From contig NZ_JABFCS010000001.1 of assembly GCF_013087525.1 (NCBI RefSeq), positions 2,852,001 through 2,916,000 on the forward strand: a stretch of 64,000 bases of DNA, in the 5' to 3' direction. This document shows, one piece after another, positions 10,179 through 18,873 of this stretch. The position numbers and the translations under genes were made by a program. Source of the DNA: Ramlibacter montanisoli (lineage in GTDB: Bacteria > Pseudomonadota > Gammaproteobacteria > Burkholderiales > Burkholderiaceae_C). Each line of letters opens with the position of its first letter. Within the stretch, counting starts at the first letter, position 1. The notes beneath the pieces were generated by a model. The model saw nothing but the letters and a program-made list of their open reading frames with translations, ran no database searches and was not told the DNA's origin.

Positions 10179-10258
10179 CAGCTTCTCCGCTCCTAGGAGT
10201 TTGGCTTAAGGACGCATGTTTGGCCAAAGCCGCACGCAGGGCCTCTACCATCCGACGG

Positions 10259-10843
10259 ATGGACACCTCCCACCTGTTGTATTTGCACGGCTTCCGCTCC
10301 TCGCCGCGCTCCTTCAAGGCGCAGATGGTGGAAGCGCAGGTGCGGCTGCGCCACCCCGAAGTCACCTGGTACTGCCCGCAGCTGCCGCCCTCCCCGAAGG
10401 CGGCCATGGAGATGGTGCAGCAGGCCATCGCCTCCTGGCCGCGCGAGCGCATGGCCGTCGCCGGCTCCTCGCTGGGCGGCTTCTACGCGACCTGGGTGGC
10501 GGAGAAGACCGGCTGCCGCGCCGTGCTGCTCAATCCGGCCGTGGACCCGGCGCGCGACCTCGGGCGCTACGTGGGCGAGCAGACCTCCTGGCACGATCCC
10601 TCGGAGCACTTCTACTTCGCGCCCGGCTACGTGGACGAACTGCGCGCGCTGGAAAAGGGCCCGGTGCGGCACCCCGACCGCTACTTCGCGGTCATCGCCA
10701 AGGGCGACGAAGTCCTGGACTGGCGCGAGATGACCGGCCGCTACCCGGGCATCCGCATGAAGCTGCTGGAGGGCGGCGACCACGCGCTGTCGGACTTCGA
10801 CCGGCACATCGAGGAAGTGCTCGCTTTCCTGGGGCTGGCGTAG
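10259..10843 (+). CDS. YqiA/YcfP-family alpha/beta-fold esterase
   Basis: This 194-residue small hydrolase begins LLYLHGFRSSP, which carries the oxyanion HGF motif. The nucleophile Ser is in AGSSLGGFYA, and the catalytic His is probably the one in GGDHAL near the C-terminus. The length and order of motifs match the YqiA (UPF0227) family. Family members hydrolyse short acyl esters in vitro; the physiological substrate is unknown. The ATG at 10259 starts exactly at the conserved N-terminus; an in-frame ATG 13 codons earlier gives an unrelated leader. The RNase II family gene follows 51 bases downstream on the same strand. Confidence 0.88.
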   Translation: MDTSHLLYLHGFRSSPRSFKAQMVEAQVRLRHPEVTWYCPQLPPSPKAAMEMVQQAIASWPRERMAVAGSSLGGFYATWVAEKTGCRAVLLNPAVDPARDLGRYVGEQTSWHDPSEHFYFAPGYVDELRALEKGPVRHPDRYFAVIAKGDEVLDWREMTGRYPGIRMKLLEGGDHALSDFDRHIEEVLAFLGLA

Positions 10844-10894
10844 GCGCGGCCGGCGCAGGCCGGGCCGGGGATGGGGCATGGGACAATCCGCCCC

Positions 10895-12958
10895 ATGTTC
10901 GTGCTGTTTGAAGATGCCGGGAAGTTCCTCGCCGGCCGGGTGCTGTCCGAAACCGACGCCTCGGCGCAGGTGGAGCTGGAAAGCGGCAAGCGGGTCAAGG
11001 TCAAGACCGCCAACGTCCTGCTGAAGTTCGAGAAACCCCAGCCCCAGGAACTGCTGCGCGAGGCGCAGGAGGTGGCTTCCGGCATCGAGCTGGACCTGGC
11101 CTGGGAGTTCGCGCCGGAGGAGGAATTCGCCTTCGGTGACCTGGCGCGCGAGTACTTCAGCGCCCAGGCCACCCTGCCGCAACAGGCCGGCGCGCTGCTG
11201 CGCCTGTTCGAGGCGCCGCACTACTTCCGCCGCGCCGGCAAGGGCCGGTTCCGGAAGGCGCCGCCGGAGATCCTGCAGCAGGCGCTGGCCGGCATCGAGA
11301 AGAAGAAGCAGCTGCAGGCGCAGATCGGCGCCTGGGCGGCCGAACTCGCCTCGGGCAGCTGCCCGCCGGCGATCCGCGAGCAGCTTTACCGCATCCTGTT
11401 CAAGCCGGACAAGAACGCGCCCGAATACAAGGCGGTGGTGGAGGCTTCGCGCAGCACGCAGACCGCGCCGCTCACGCTGCTGCAGAAGGCCGGCGCGATC
11501 ACCTCGCCCTACCAGTTCCACTGGAAGCGTTTCCTCCTGGAGTACTTCCCCAAGGGGACCGGCTTCCCGCCGGTGGCAGCGCCCGCGATCAAGGACGACC
11601 TGCCGCTGGCCCCCGTGCAGGCCTTCTCGGTGGACGATTCCAGCACCACGGAAATCGACGACGCGCTGTCGGTGCAGGGGCTGGGCAGCGGCACGGTCAC
11701 GGTCGGCATCCACATCGCGGCGCCCGGCCTCGCCATCCAGGCCGGCGCCCCGCTGGACCAGATCGCGCGCCAGCGGCTTTCCACGGTCTACATGCCGGGC
11801 CACAAGATCACCATGCTTCCGGACGACGTGGTGCAGGCCTACACGCTGATGGAAGGGCGCGACTGCCCCGCGGTGTCGCTGTACGTGCAGTTCGACGAGG
11901 CCTCCCTGGAGATCCAGGCGAGCGAGACGAAGCTGGAGCGCGTGCCGATCGCGGTGAACCTGCGGCACGACCAGCTCGATGACTCCCTGACCGAGTCCTT
12001 CCTGGAAAGTCCCAGCGCGCCGGAAGACGCGGTGCCCACGCCGGCGACGCGCTTCCACGCGGAACTGTGCTTCCTGTTCCGCCTGGCCAGGCAGCTCAAG
12101 GCGCAGCGCGAGGTGGTGCGCGGCAAGCCGGAGAACTTCAACCGGCCCGACTACAACTTCCGCGTGCCTGCCGCACCGGAAGGCGGCCCGGTGGGCGAGG
12201 AGGCCGTGGAGATCTCCGTGCGCAAGCGCGGCGCCCCGCTGGACCTGATCGTGGCCGAGGCCATGATCCTCGCCAACAGCACCTGGGGCCTGTGGCTGGC
12301 CGACATCGGCGTGCCCGGCGTGTACCGCAGCCAGGCCAGCCTGGCGCCGGGCGTGAAGGTGCGCATGGGAACCAAGGCCCAGCCCCACGCCGGCATCGGC
12401 GTCAAGGCCTATGCCTGGAGCACCTCGCCGCTGCGCCGTTACACCGACCTGGTGAACCAGTGGCAGATCATCGCGGCGGCCCGCCACGGCCGTACCGCGG
12501 CGCTCGCCGCCCCCTTCAAGCCGAAGGACGCGGAGCTGTTCTCCGTCATTTCCGCCTTCGACGCGGCCTACGGCGCCTACAACGCGCACCAGGCGGCGAT
12601 GGAGCGCTTCTGGACCCTGAAGTACCTGCAGCAGCAGGAGATCCGCGAGCTGGAAGCCACGGTCTTCAAGGAAGGCCTGGCGCGGGCCGACACCCTGCCG
12701 CTGGTGCTGCCGGTGCTGGGCACCGGCGACCTGCCGCGCGGCGCGCGGGTGCGCGTGAAGCTGGGCGAGATCGACCTGATCACGCTGGACGTGAGCGGCA
12801 CGGTCGTCCAGCGGCTGGACTCGGCGCCCGAGGCCGCAGTGTCGGCGGAGGACGACACCGAAGAGGAAACGGTCGCAGGTCCGATTGCGATCGCGGTGGA
12901 TGTCACGGACACTTCCGGGGACGAAGCCGCCGCGGCAGCCGCTGCCGCCGATAATTAG
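10895..12958 (+). CDS. RNase II/RNB-domain 3'-5' exoribonuclease
   Basis: This 687-residue ribonuclease of the RNB family degrades single-stranded RNA from the 3' end. The catalytic metal-binding motif is visible as DDSSTTEIDDAL in the central domain, followed by GIHIAAPG and later the SPLRRYTDLVNQ signature. The N-terminal part (FVLFEDAGKFLAGRV) is short and unlike the classical double cold-shock arrangement, so the protein is RNase II-like rather than RNase R. An Ala-rich tail ends it. The start at 10895 is preferred over one eight codons upstream because conservation begins at MFVLFED. The tonB-like gene follows 6 bases after the stop. Confidence 0.9.
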   Translation: MFVLFEDAGKFLAGRVLSETDASAQVELESGKRVKVKTANVLLKFEKPQPQELLREAQEVASGIELDLAWEFAPEEEFAFGDLAREYFSAQATLPQQAGALLRLFEAPHYFRRAGKGRFRKAPPEILQQALAGIEKKKQLQAQIGAWAAELASGSCPPAIREQLYRILFKPDKNAPEYKAVVEASRSTQTAPLTLLQKAGAITSPYQFHWKRFLLEYFPKGTGFPPVAAPAIKDDLPLAPVQAFSVDDSSTTEIDDALSVQGLGSGTVTVGIHIAAPGLAIQAGAPLDQIARQRLSTVYMPGHKITMLPDDVVQAYTLMEGRDCPAVSLYVQFDEASLEIQASETKLERVPIAVNLRHDQLDDSLTESFLESPSAPEDAVPTPATRFHAELCFLFRLARQLKAQREVVRGKPENFNRPDYNFRVPAAPEGGPVGEEAVEISVRKRGAPLDLIVAEAMILANSTWGLWLADIGVPGVYRSQASLAPGVKVRMGTKAQPHAGIGVKAYAWSTSPLRRYTDLVNQWQIIAAARHGRTAALAAPFKPKDAELFSVISAFDAAYGAYNAHQAAMERFWTLKYLQQQEIRELEATVFKEGLARADTLPLVLPVLGTGDLPRGARVRVKLGEIDLITLDVSGTVVQRLDSAPEAAVSAEDDTEEETVAGPIAIAVDVTDTSGDEAAAAAAAADN

Positions 12959-12964
12959 CCCGAA

Positions 12965-13819
12965 GTGAACCTGAAGTCCCTGAGCACCCTGCAGATCGCG
13001 CTGGGCGTGTCGCTCCTTGCCCACGCAGCCGTGCTGTTCGTGCGGATCGTCGATCCCGAGGGCTTCAACCGCGTGTTCCAGGACACGCCGCTGGAAGTGG
13101 TGCTGGTCAACGCCCGCAGCAACGAGAAGGTGGACCGCGCGCAGGCCATCGCCCAGGCCTCGCTGGCCGGCGGCGGCGAGGCCGAAAAGGGCCGCGCCAC
13201 CTCGCCCCTGCCGCCCTCGGCGCTCACCAGCGTCGGCGACGCCGCCGAGGACGAACTGAAGAAGATCGACGAGATGCAGCAGCAGCAGATGCTGATGCTC
13301 GCCCAGATCAAGAGGACGCTGGCCTCCATGCCGCCGGCCGACCCCAAGGAGGTCAAGACCAACCCGGAAGCCGCCGCGCGCGAGGAGAAGCGCCGCCACC
13401 TGGTGAAGCTGCTCGCCGAGATCGAGAGGCGCATCAACGAGGAAAACGCGCGGCCCAAGAAGCGCTACATCAGCCCCTCCACGCGCGAGGAGGTGTACGC
13501 GGTCTACTACGACAAGCTGCGGCGCAAGATCGAGGACCGCGGCACGCACAACTTCCCCGAGCTGGCCGGGCGCAAGCTCTATGGCGAGCTGACCATGATC
13601 GTCACCGTCAACCACGACGGCCGCGTGCTGGAGACCGAAGTGGTGGAGACCTCCGGCAACCGCGTGCTCGATCGCCGCGCCGCCACCATCGCGCGCGCGG
13701 CCGGGCCCTTCGGCCGCTTCAACGAGGGCATGCGCCGCCGGGCCGACCAGATCGTGGTCGTGTCGCGCTTCAAGTTCACGCGCGACGACACGCTCGAGAC
13801 CAAGCTCACCAACCGCTGA
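12965..13819 (+). CDS. TonB-like energy transducer family protein
   Basis: This 284-residue protein starts at GTG, 6 bases after the exonuclease. One membrane helix spans about residues 9-27. A long Ala/Lys/Glu-rich, probably helical periplasmic stretch follows (many QQQQ and EEKRR segments). The last 85 residues form a TonB C-terminal-like domain (KLYGELTMIVTV, TSGNRVLDRRA, FKFTRDD). No proline-rich TonB spacer and no exbBD are nearby, so it may act as a structural or TolA-like link rather than a true TonB. It lies upstream of aroE and mtgA, suggesting an envelope role. Confidence 0.8.
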   Translation: MNLKSLSTLQIALGVSLLAHAAVLFVRIVDPEGFNRVFQDTPLEVVLVNARSNEKVDRAQAIAQASLAGGGEAEKGRATSPLPPSALTSVGDAAEDELKKIDEMQQQQMLMLAQIKRTLASMPPADPKEVKTNPEAAAREEKRRHLVKLLAEIERRINEENARPKKRYISPSTREEVYAVYYDKLRRKIEDRGTHNFPELAGRKLYGELTMIVTVNHDGRVLETEVVETSGNRVLDRRAATIARAAGPFGRFNEGMRRRADQIVVVSRFKFTRDDTLETKLTNR

Positions 13820-13826
13820 CGCCGCC

Positions 13827-14658
13827 GTGGACCGTTACTGCGTCATGGGCCATCCCGTGGAACACAGCAAGTCGCCGTGGATCCACGCGCGCTTCGCCGC
13901 GCTCACCGGCGAGCCGGTGGAATACGGCAAGCGCCTGATCGGGCTGGACGAATTCCCCGCGGCCGTGCGCGCCTTCATCGCCGAGGGCGGCAAGGGCTGC
14001 AACATCACCGTGCCCTTCAAGTTCCAGGCCGCCTCGCTGGTGAGCGAGCGAGCGCGCGCGCGCGGCGCTGGCCGATGCCTGCAACATCCTGAGCTTCCGC
14101 CAGGGCCGCATCGCCGGCGACAACACCGACGGCATCGGCCTGGTGAAGGACCTGGAGCACAACGCGGGCGTGCAGCTGGCGGGCCGCGAGGTGCTGCTGC
14201 TGGGCGCCGGTGGCGCCGCAGCGGGCGTGCTGGGCCCGCTGATCGATGCCCGCCCGGCGCGCATCGTGCTGGCCAACCGGACGCTGGCCAAGGCGCAATC
14301 GCTGGTCGACCGGCATGCGACGCTGGCCTCGGCCGAAGGCGTGCAATTGCAGGCCTGCGCGCTCGATGACGTGCCGGGACGCTTCGACGTGGTCATCAAC
14401 GGAACGGCCAGCAGCCTGAGCGGCGGCGGCGTGCCGGTGGACGCACGCGTGCTGAAGCCGGGCGCACTGGCGTACGACATGATGTACGGACCCGCCGCGC
14501 AGGGCTTCCTGCAGTGGGCGCGAGAGCACGGCGCCGTGGGCCGCGACGGCCTGGGCATGCTGGTGGAGCAGGCGGCCGAAGCCTTCCTGATCTGGCGCGG
14601 CGTGCGGCCGCCCTCGGGACAGGTGCTGGCGGAACTGCGGCTGGAGCTGGAGCGATGA
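13827..14658 (+). CDS. aroE: Shikimate dehydrogenase, frameshift in this sequence
   Basis: AroE reduces 3-dehydroshikimate to shikimate with NADPH in aromatic amino-acid synthesis. The N-terminal substrate domain begins with the motif [12 protein letters not shown]; the catalytic Lys and Asn lie in NITVPFK, and the Asp in DNTDGIG. The nucleotide-binding motif is [11 protein letters not shown] with NRT downstream. The frame changes inside the GC-dinucleotide tract around 14046-14066 (one base too many or two too few), between VSER and ALADACN; otherwise the two halves give a normal protein of about 277 residues. It starts at GTG, 7 bases after the tonB-like gene, and its stop overlaps mtgA by 4 bases. 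Confidence 0.92.
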
Positions 14659-15385
14659 AGGCCATCCTGCGCTGGGTCGCGCTGGTGCTGCTGGCCTTCG
14701 TCGCGCTGCAGCTGTTCTTCGTGGGCCGCATCGCCGCGATGGTGGTGCTGGATCCGGAATCGACCACCTTCCAGCGCTCGGAAGCCTTCCGCATCGCCAG
14801 CGAGAAGCACCGGCTGCCCTGGCGCCAGCGCTGGGTGCCCTACGCGCAGATCTCGGACAACCTCAAGCGCGCGGTGATCGCTTCCGAGGACGGCAGCTTC
14901 GTCAACCACGACGGCGTGGACTGGGACGCGCTGGAGAAGGCGTGGGAACGCAATGCGAAGGCGGAGCGCAGGCGGCCAGGCGCGCGCAGCTGGTGCCCTC
15001 GCGCGCCAGGCCGCCGAAGATCGTGGGCGGCTCCACCATCAGCCAGCAACTGGCGAAGAACCTGCTGCTGTCCGGCGAGCGCAGCCTGGCGCGCAAGGGC
15101 CAGGAGTTCGTCCTCACGATGGTGCTGGAGCACACGCTGAGCAAGCAGCGCATCCTGGAGATCTACCTGAACAACGTGGAATGGGGCGAAGGCGTGTTCG
15201 GCGCCGAGGCCGCCGCGCAGCACTATTTCCGCAAGCCGGCCAGCCGCCTGGGCGCCTACGAAGGCGCGCGGCTGGCGGTGATGCTGCCGCAGCCCAAGCG
15301 CTTCGAGAAGATGCCCGGCTCCAGCTACCTGGCCGGCCGCACCTCCACCATCGTCGCGCGCATGCGCGACGCCGAGCTGCCTTGA
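14655..15385 (+). CDS. mtgA: Monofunctional peptidoglycan transglycosylase, frameshift in this sequence
   Basis: MtgA is a GT51 glycosyltransferase that polymerises lipid II at the periplasmic face of the inner membrane. An N-terminal membrane anchor covers about residues 5-27. The catalytic Glu is in [12 protein letters not shown], and the second conserved block is [12 protein letters not shown] followed by [15 protein letters not shown]. One G is missing near 14966; restoring it turns the out-of-frame stretch into [13 protein letters not shown] and gives 243 residues, the usual length. The ATG overlaps the aroE stop as ATGA, and the stop overlaps the next start as TTGA. Confidence 0.92.
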
Positions 15386-16014
15386 AGGCTGCCCTGTCCC
15401 CGTGGGCCGCCAGCGCCCTGGGATGGTTCCTGCTGAAACTCGTGCGCGTGCTGACCGGCGCCCAGGCGCGCTGGTACGGCTGCCCGCCGCAGGCCGAACA
15501 GCGCATCTACTTCGCCAACCACCAGAGCCACGCCGACCTGGTGATGATCTGGGCCGCGCTGCCGCACGAGCTGCGCAGCATCACGCGGCCGGTGGCCGCC
15601 AGGGACTACTGGACGAAGACCCCGGTGCGTGAGTGGATCACCACCGCCGTCTTCAACGCGGTGTACGTGGACCGCGAGCGCAAGGGCGACAGCGACCCGC
15701 TGCTGCCACTGGAGCAGGCGCTGGCCAGCGGCGACTCCATCATCCTGTTCCCGGAAGGCACGCGCGGCGACGGCGAGGAGCCGCAGCCCTTCAAGTCGGG
15801 GCTGTACACGCTGGCGCTGAAGTTCCCGCACGTGGTGCTGGTGCCCGCATGGATCGACAACATCCAGCGCGTGATGCCCAAGGGGGAAGTGGTGCCGGTG
15901 CCCATCCTGTGCTCGGTGACCTTCGGCGCGCCCGTGCGCGTCGAGCCCGGCGAGGAGCGGCGCGCCTTCCTGGACCGGGCGCGGGCCGCGGTGGTGGCGC
16001 TGCGCGACGTATGA
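15382..16014 (+). CDS. plsC: 1-acyl-sn-glycerol-3-phosphate acyltransferase family protein
   Basis: This 210-residue PlsC-type acyltransferase transfers an acyl chain to lysophosphatidate to make phosphatidate at the inner membrane. The HX4D catalytic motif is NHQSHAD, the substrate motif is [10 protein letters not shown], and a later [11 protein letters not shown] block is present. The start is taken as TTG at 15382, overlapping the mtgA stop (TTGA); no ATG lies near enough to keep the hydrophobic N-terminus. The stop overlaps the next gene by 4 bases. That neighbour is a CdsA-like enzyme that would use the product, so the pair makes CDP-diacylglycerol. It could instead act on another lyso-lipid. 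Confidence 0.85.
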   Translation: MKAALSPWAASALGWFLLKLVRVLTGAQARWYGCPPQAEQRIYFANHQSHADLVMIWAALPHELRSITRPVAARDYWTKTPVREWITTAVFNAVYVDRERKGDSDPLLPLEQALASGDSIILFPEGTRGDGEEPQPFKSGLYTLALKFPHVVLVPAWIDNIQRVMPKGEVVPVPILCSVTFGAPVRVEPGEERRAFLDRARAAVVALRDV

Positions 16015-17003
16015 ACGACTACCTGCGCAGCCTCACCCCCACGCAGCAGGTCGGCACGCTGTTCATCGCGGTGTTCGGCGTGCTGGTGCTCACCAGCATG
16101 GCCGTCTTCCTGCTCACGCTGCGCGAGCGGCGCACGGCGCACGACGAGACCTGGCAGACCGAGTTGCACAACTTCCGCGAACTGCTCGCGACTTCCTGGG
16201 TGATGGTGATCGTGTTCTGGGTGGCCTGGGCGAGCGGCGAGACCCTGGCCACGCTGCTGTTCGCGGTCATCGCCTTCTTCGCGCTGCGCGAATTCATCAC
16301 GCTGTCGCCCACCCGCCGCGGCGACCACCGCAGCCTGGTGCTGGCCTTCTTCGTCGTGCTGCCGGTCCAGTTCTGGCTGGTCGGCACGCGCCACTTCGAC
16401 CTGTTCACCGTGTTCGTGCCGGTGTACGTGTTCCTGGCGATCCCGGTGGCCAGCGCGCTGTCGGGCGATCCGCAGCGCTTCCTGGAGCGCAACGCCAAGC
16501 TGCAGTGGGGCATCATGGTCTGCGTGTACGGCATGAGCCACGTGCCCGCCCTGCTGCTGCTGCAGTTCCCGCGCCGCAACTACGAGGGCAAGCAGGCCTT
16601 CCTGGTGTTCTTCCTGGTGATCGTGGTGCAGACCTGCATGCTGGTGCAGCACCTGGTCATGCGCCGGCTGCGCCGGCCGCCCAGCCTGCCCGGCATCAGC
16701 AGCAGCTTCCACTGGGAAAGCTGGAGCTGGGGCATCATCGCCGGCAGCACCCTGGGCGCCCTGCTCTCCTTCATCACGCCCTTCAAGCCGCTGCAGGCGC
16801 TGGTGACGGCCTTCATCGCCTGCGTGGCCGGCTCGCTGGGGCACCTGGTGATGAAGGCGCTGAAACGCGATCGCGGCGTGACGGCCTGGGGGCCGCGTGG
16901 GAAGTCCGTTACCGGCGCCAACGGCCTGCTCGATCGCATGGACGCGCTTTGCTTCGCCGCGCCGATCTTCTTTCACTCGGTGCGCTGGTACTTCGGCGCC
17001 TGA
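16011..17003 (+). CDS. cdsA: CdsA-like phosphatidate cytidylyltransferase
   Basis: This 330-residue integral membrane protein has about eight hydrophobic helices. The family signature close to the C-terminus is readable as [21 protein letters not shown], which matches the CDP-diglyceride synthetase pattern with the acidic residue of the active site. It converts CTP and phosphatidate to CDP-diacylglycerol for phospholipid synthesis. It overlaps plsC by 4 bases. This is the long YnbB-like branch rather than the shorter CdsA usually found with uppS and dxr, which are not here; a second copy elsewhere in the genome is likely, so the symbol is provisional. Confidence 0.78.
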   Translation: MNDYLRSLTPTQQVGTLFIAVFGVLVLTSMAVFLLTLRERRTAHDETWQTELHNFRELLATSWVMVIVFWVAWASGETLATLLFAVIAFFALREFITLSPTRRGDHRSLVLAFFVVLPVQFWLVGTRHFDLFTVFVPVYVFLAIPVASALSGDPQRFLERNAKLQWGIMVCVYGMSHVPALLLLQFPRRNYEGKQAFLVFFLVIVVQTCMLVQHLVMRRLRRPPSLPGISSSFHWESWSWGIIAGSTLGALLSFITPFKPLQALVTAFIACVAGSLGHLVMKALKRDRGVTAWGPRGKSVTGANGLLDRMDALCFAAPIFFHSVRWYFGA

Positions 17004-17020
17004 GCCTTAAGATCGCAACC

Positions 17021-17569
17021 ATGCGCATCCTTGGCATCGATCCCGGCCTGCAGACCACGGGTTTCGGCGTGGTCGACTTCGAAGGACACGCGCTGCAATA
17101 CGTCGCCAGCGGCACCATCACCACCACGCACCTGGCCCGCGGCGACCTGCCGGCGCGGCTGAAGGTGCTGTACGACGGCATCGGCGAGCTGCGCACGCGC
17201 TACCAGCCGGACGCGGCAGCCATCGAGATCGTGTTCGTGAACGTCAACCCGCAGTCCACGCTGCTGCTCGGGCAGGCGCGCGGCGCCTGCGTGACGGCGC
17301 TGGTCGCCTGCAACCTGTCGGTGGCGGAATACACGCCCATGCAGATGAAACAGGCGATCGCAGGCACCGGGCGGGCGGCCAAGGCGGAGGTGCAGCAGAT
17401 GGTGAAGCGGCTGCTGCAGCTGCCGGGGCTGCCGGGGAAGGACGCGGCGGATGCGTTGGGGTTGGCCATCACGCATGCGCATGCGGCGGTGGCGACGGCG
17501 CGGCTGCAGGCGGCTGGGAATCTCGTTCGACGCAATACCGGAGCGTACAAGACGGGCCGGGTCTTGTAG
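17021..17569 (+). CDS. ruvC: Holliday junction resolvase RuvC
   Basis: This 182-residue endonuclease cuts four-way junctions made during recombination, working with RuvAB. The first catalytic Asp is in [12 protein letters not shown], the second acidic residue is in AAIEIVFVN, the [13 protein letters not shown] block follows, and the last acidic pair is in KDAADALG. The usual Gln after the catalytic Glu is replaced by Ile (EIVF rather than EQVF). ruvA and ruvB are not adjacent in this window. The TAG stop is inside the left arm of the palindrome at 17566-17601, which separates it from a convergent small gene. Confidence 0.95.
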   Translation: MRILGIDPGLQTTGFGVVDFEGHALQYVASGTITTTHLARGDLPARLKVLYDGIGELRTRYQPDAAAIEIVFVNVNPQSTLLLGQARGACVTALVACNLSVAEYTPMQMKQAIAGTGRAAKAEVQQMVKRLLQLPGLPGKDAADALGLAITHAHAAVATARLQAAGNLVRRNTGAYKTGRVL

Positions 17570-17601
17570 GCTGGCGGTGAGCGCAGCGAACCCCAGCCTA
17601 C
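17566..17601. repeat. Palindromic intergenic repeat between two convergent genes (copy A)
   Basis: A 36-base imperfect palindrome with perfect 9-base arms GTAGGCTGG and CCAGCCTAC. The stop codon of ruvC lies in the left arm and the stop of the minus-strand small gene in the right arm. Two related copies lie at 56501-56584, also between convergent genes. It probably acts as a two-way transcription stop or an RNA-stabilising hairpin and looks like a dispersed REP-type element. Confidence 0.75.
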
Positions 17602-17777
17602 GAGAAGAATCGGTCGAGGGTCAGCGCGAGGAAGAATCCCAGCGCCGCCAGCACCGTCCACTTGAAGATCACGATGCCGAGCCGCTTGTACCTGGCATTG
17701 CCTGTGCCCGCATAGAGCGCGAACAGCACTGCGGATGCCACCAGCAGCAGGAGGACGAGCGTCCGGACGACGGCCAT
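17598..17777 (-). CDS. Small two-helix membrane protein, 59 residues
   Basis: This short gene encodes MAVVRTLVLLLLVASAVLF, a loop rich in Gly, Arg and Lys (NARYKRLG), and a second helix TVLAALGFFLALTL, ending DRFFS. It is thus two transmembrane helices with a cytoplasmic-type basic loop between them. It reads toward ruvC and lies 4 bases from the lpxC stop (17782), so it is immediately upstream of neither but fits tightly between two conserved genes with no wasted sequence. I recall similar short hypothetical proteins beside lpxC in related genera, but cannot check this. The function is unknown. Confidence 0.7.
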   Translation of the reverse strand: MAVVRTLVLLLLVASAVLFALYAGTGNARYKRLGIVIFKWTVLAALGFFLALTLDRFFS

Positions 17778-17781
17778 GCGC

Positions 17782-18705
17782 CTACCAGGCGCGGGCGACC
17801 TGCGCGAAGCCGGCGGGAGCGTCGCGTTCGTCGCCGAAGCTCACGACCTCGTAGGCGTCCTGGTCGGCCAGCAGTGCGCGGATCAACTGGTTGTTGAGCG
17901 CGTGGCCGGAACGGAAGGCGCTGTAGGCGGCCAGCAGGGGCTTGCCGACCAGGTACAGATCGCCCATGGCGTCCAGGATCTTGTGCTTCACGAACTCGTC
18001 GTCATAGCGCAGGCCCTCCGCGTTCAGCACGCGGTAGTCGTCCACCACGATCGCGTTGTCCATGCCGCCGCCCAGGGCCAGGCCGCGCGAGCGCATCATC
18101 TCGACGTCCTTGGTGAAGCCGAAGGTGCGGGCGCGGGCGATGTCGCGCGAGTAATGGCCCGAGCTCAGGTCGAACTCGTAGCGCTGGCCGGTGGAGTTCA
18201 CCACCCGGTGGTCGAAGTCGATCTCGAAGCCCAGCTTGTAGCCGTGGTACGGGTCCAGCCGCGCCCACTTCAGGTTCTCGCCCTCGCCTTCGCGGATCTC
18301 CACGGGCCGCAGCACGCGGATGAAGCGGCGCGGCGCGTTCTGCTGTTCGATGCCCGCGCTCTGCAGCAGGAACACGAAGGACGCGGACGAGCCATCGAGG
18401 ATGGGAACCTCTTCGGCCGTGATGTCCACGTACATGTTGTCCACGCCGAGGCCGGCGCAGGCGGACATGAGGTGTTCCACGGTGTGCACCTTGGCGCCGC
18501 CATTGGAGATGGTCGAGGCCATGCGCGTGTCCGTCACGGCCTGGGCGGACACGGGGATGTCCACCGGCTGGGGCAGGTCCACGCGCCGGAACACGATGCC
18601 GGTGTCGGGCTGCGCCGGCCGCAGCGTCATCTCGACCCGCTGGCCGCTGTGCAGGCCCACGCCGACGGCCTTGGTCAGGGTCTTGAGGGTGCGTTGCCGG
18701 AGCAT
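17782..18705 (-). CDS. lpxC: UDP-3-O-acyl-N-acetylglucosamine deacetylase
   Basis: LpxC is the zinc hydrolase that commits UDP-acyl-GlcNAc to lipid A synthesis in the cytoplasm. Zinc ligands are visible in TVEHLMSA (His), and in [10 protein letters not shown] (His and Asp); the catalytic general acid is the His in SGHALNN. At 307 residues it has the normal length from the ATG at 18705 ([12 protein letters not shown]); an open frame extends 56 codons further upstream but is not conserved in style. It is the last gene of the dcw block. It lies 168 bases after ftsZ and is probably separately transcribed, because a hairpin lies between; TAGAAT, 11 bases before its start codon, may be a -10 element. 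Confidence 0.97.
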   Translation of the reverse strand: MLRQRTLKTLTKAVGVGLHSGQRVEMTLRPAQPDTGIVFRRVDLPQPVDIPVSAQAVTDTRMASTISNGGAKVHTVEHLMSACAGLGVDNMYVDITAEEVPILDGSSASFVFLLQSAGIEQQNAPRRFIRVLRPVEIREGEGENLKWARLDPYHGYKLGFEIDFDHRVVNSTGQRYEFDLSSGHYSRDIARARTFGFTKDVEMMRSRGLALGGGMDNAIVVDDYRVLNAEGLRYDDEFVKHKILDAMGDLYLVGKPLLAAYSAFRSGHALNNQLIRALLADQDAYEVVSFGDERDAPAGFAQVARAW

Positions 18706-18830
18706 GGACGCGATTCTAGAGGCGCCCGCGTTTCCGCCCCTTTGGCTTTCCGCATGTCCCCGATAGAGCCAGCCCATTGCCTCAGCCTCCGCCCGCGCCG
18801 TAAAGCGCTGATGAAGCGACCGCAAAGGGA

Positions 18831-18852
18831 AACGGGCCCCTGGGGGCCCGTT
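18831..18852 (-). terminator. Hairpin terminator after ftsZ
   Basis: Arms AACGGGCCC and GGGCCCGTT with a 4-base loop begin 21 bases past the ftsZ stop in the direction of transcription. The stem is GC-rich and is followed on the transcribed strand by TTTCCCTTTG, a broken T-run, so termination may be partial. Confidence 0.65.
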
Positions 18853-18873
18853 GCGTGCAGGCGACTTCGTCAC

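Noticed and set aside
17782..18873. An N-terminal extension of LpxC starting at 18873
   Set aside because: The extension lacks conservation in style and a ribosome site, overlaps a possible promoter, and the family starts at [11 protein letters not shown].
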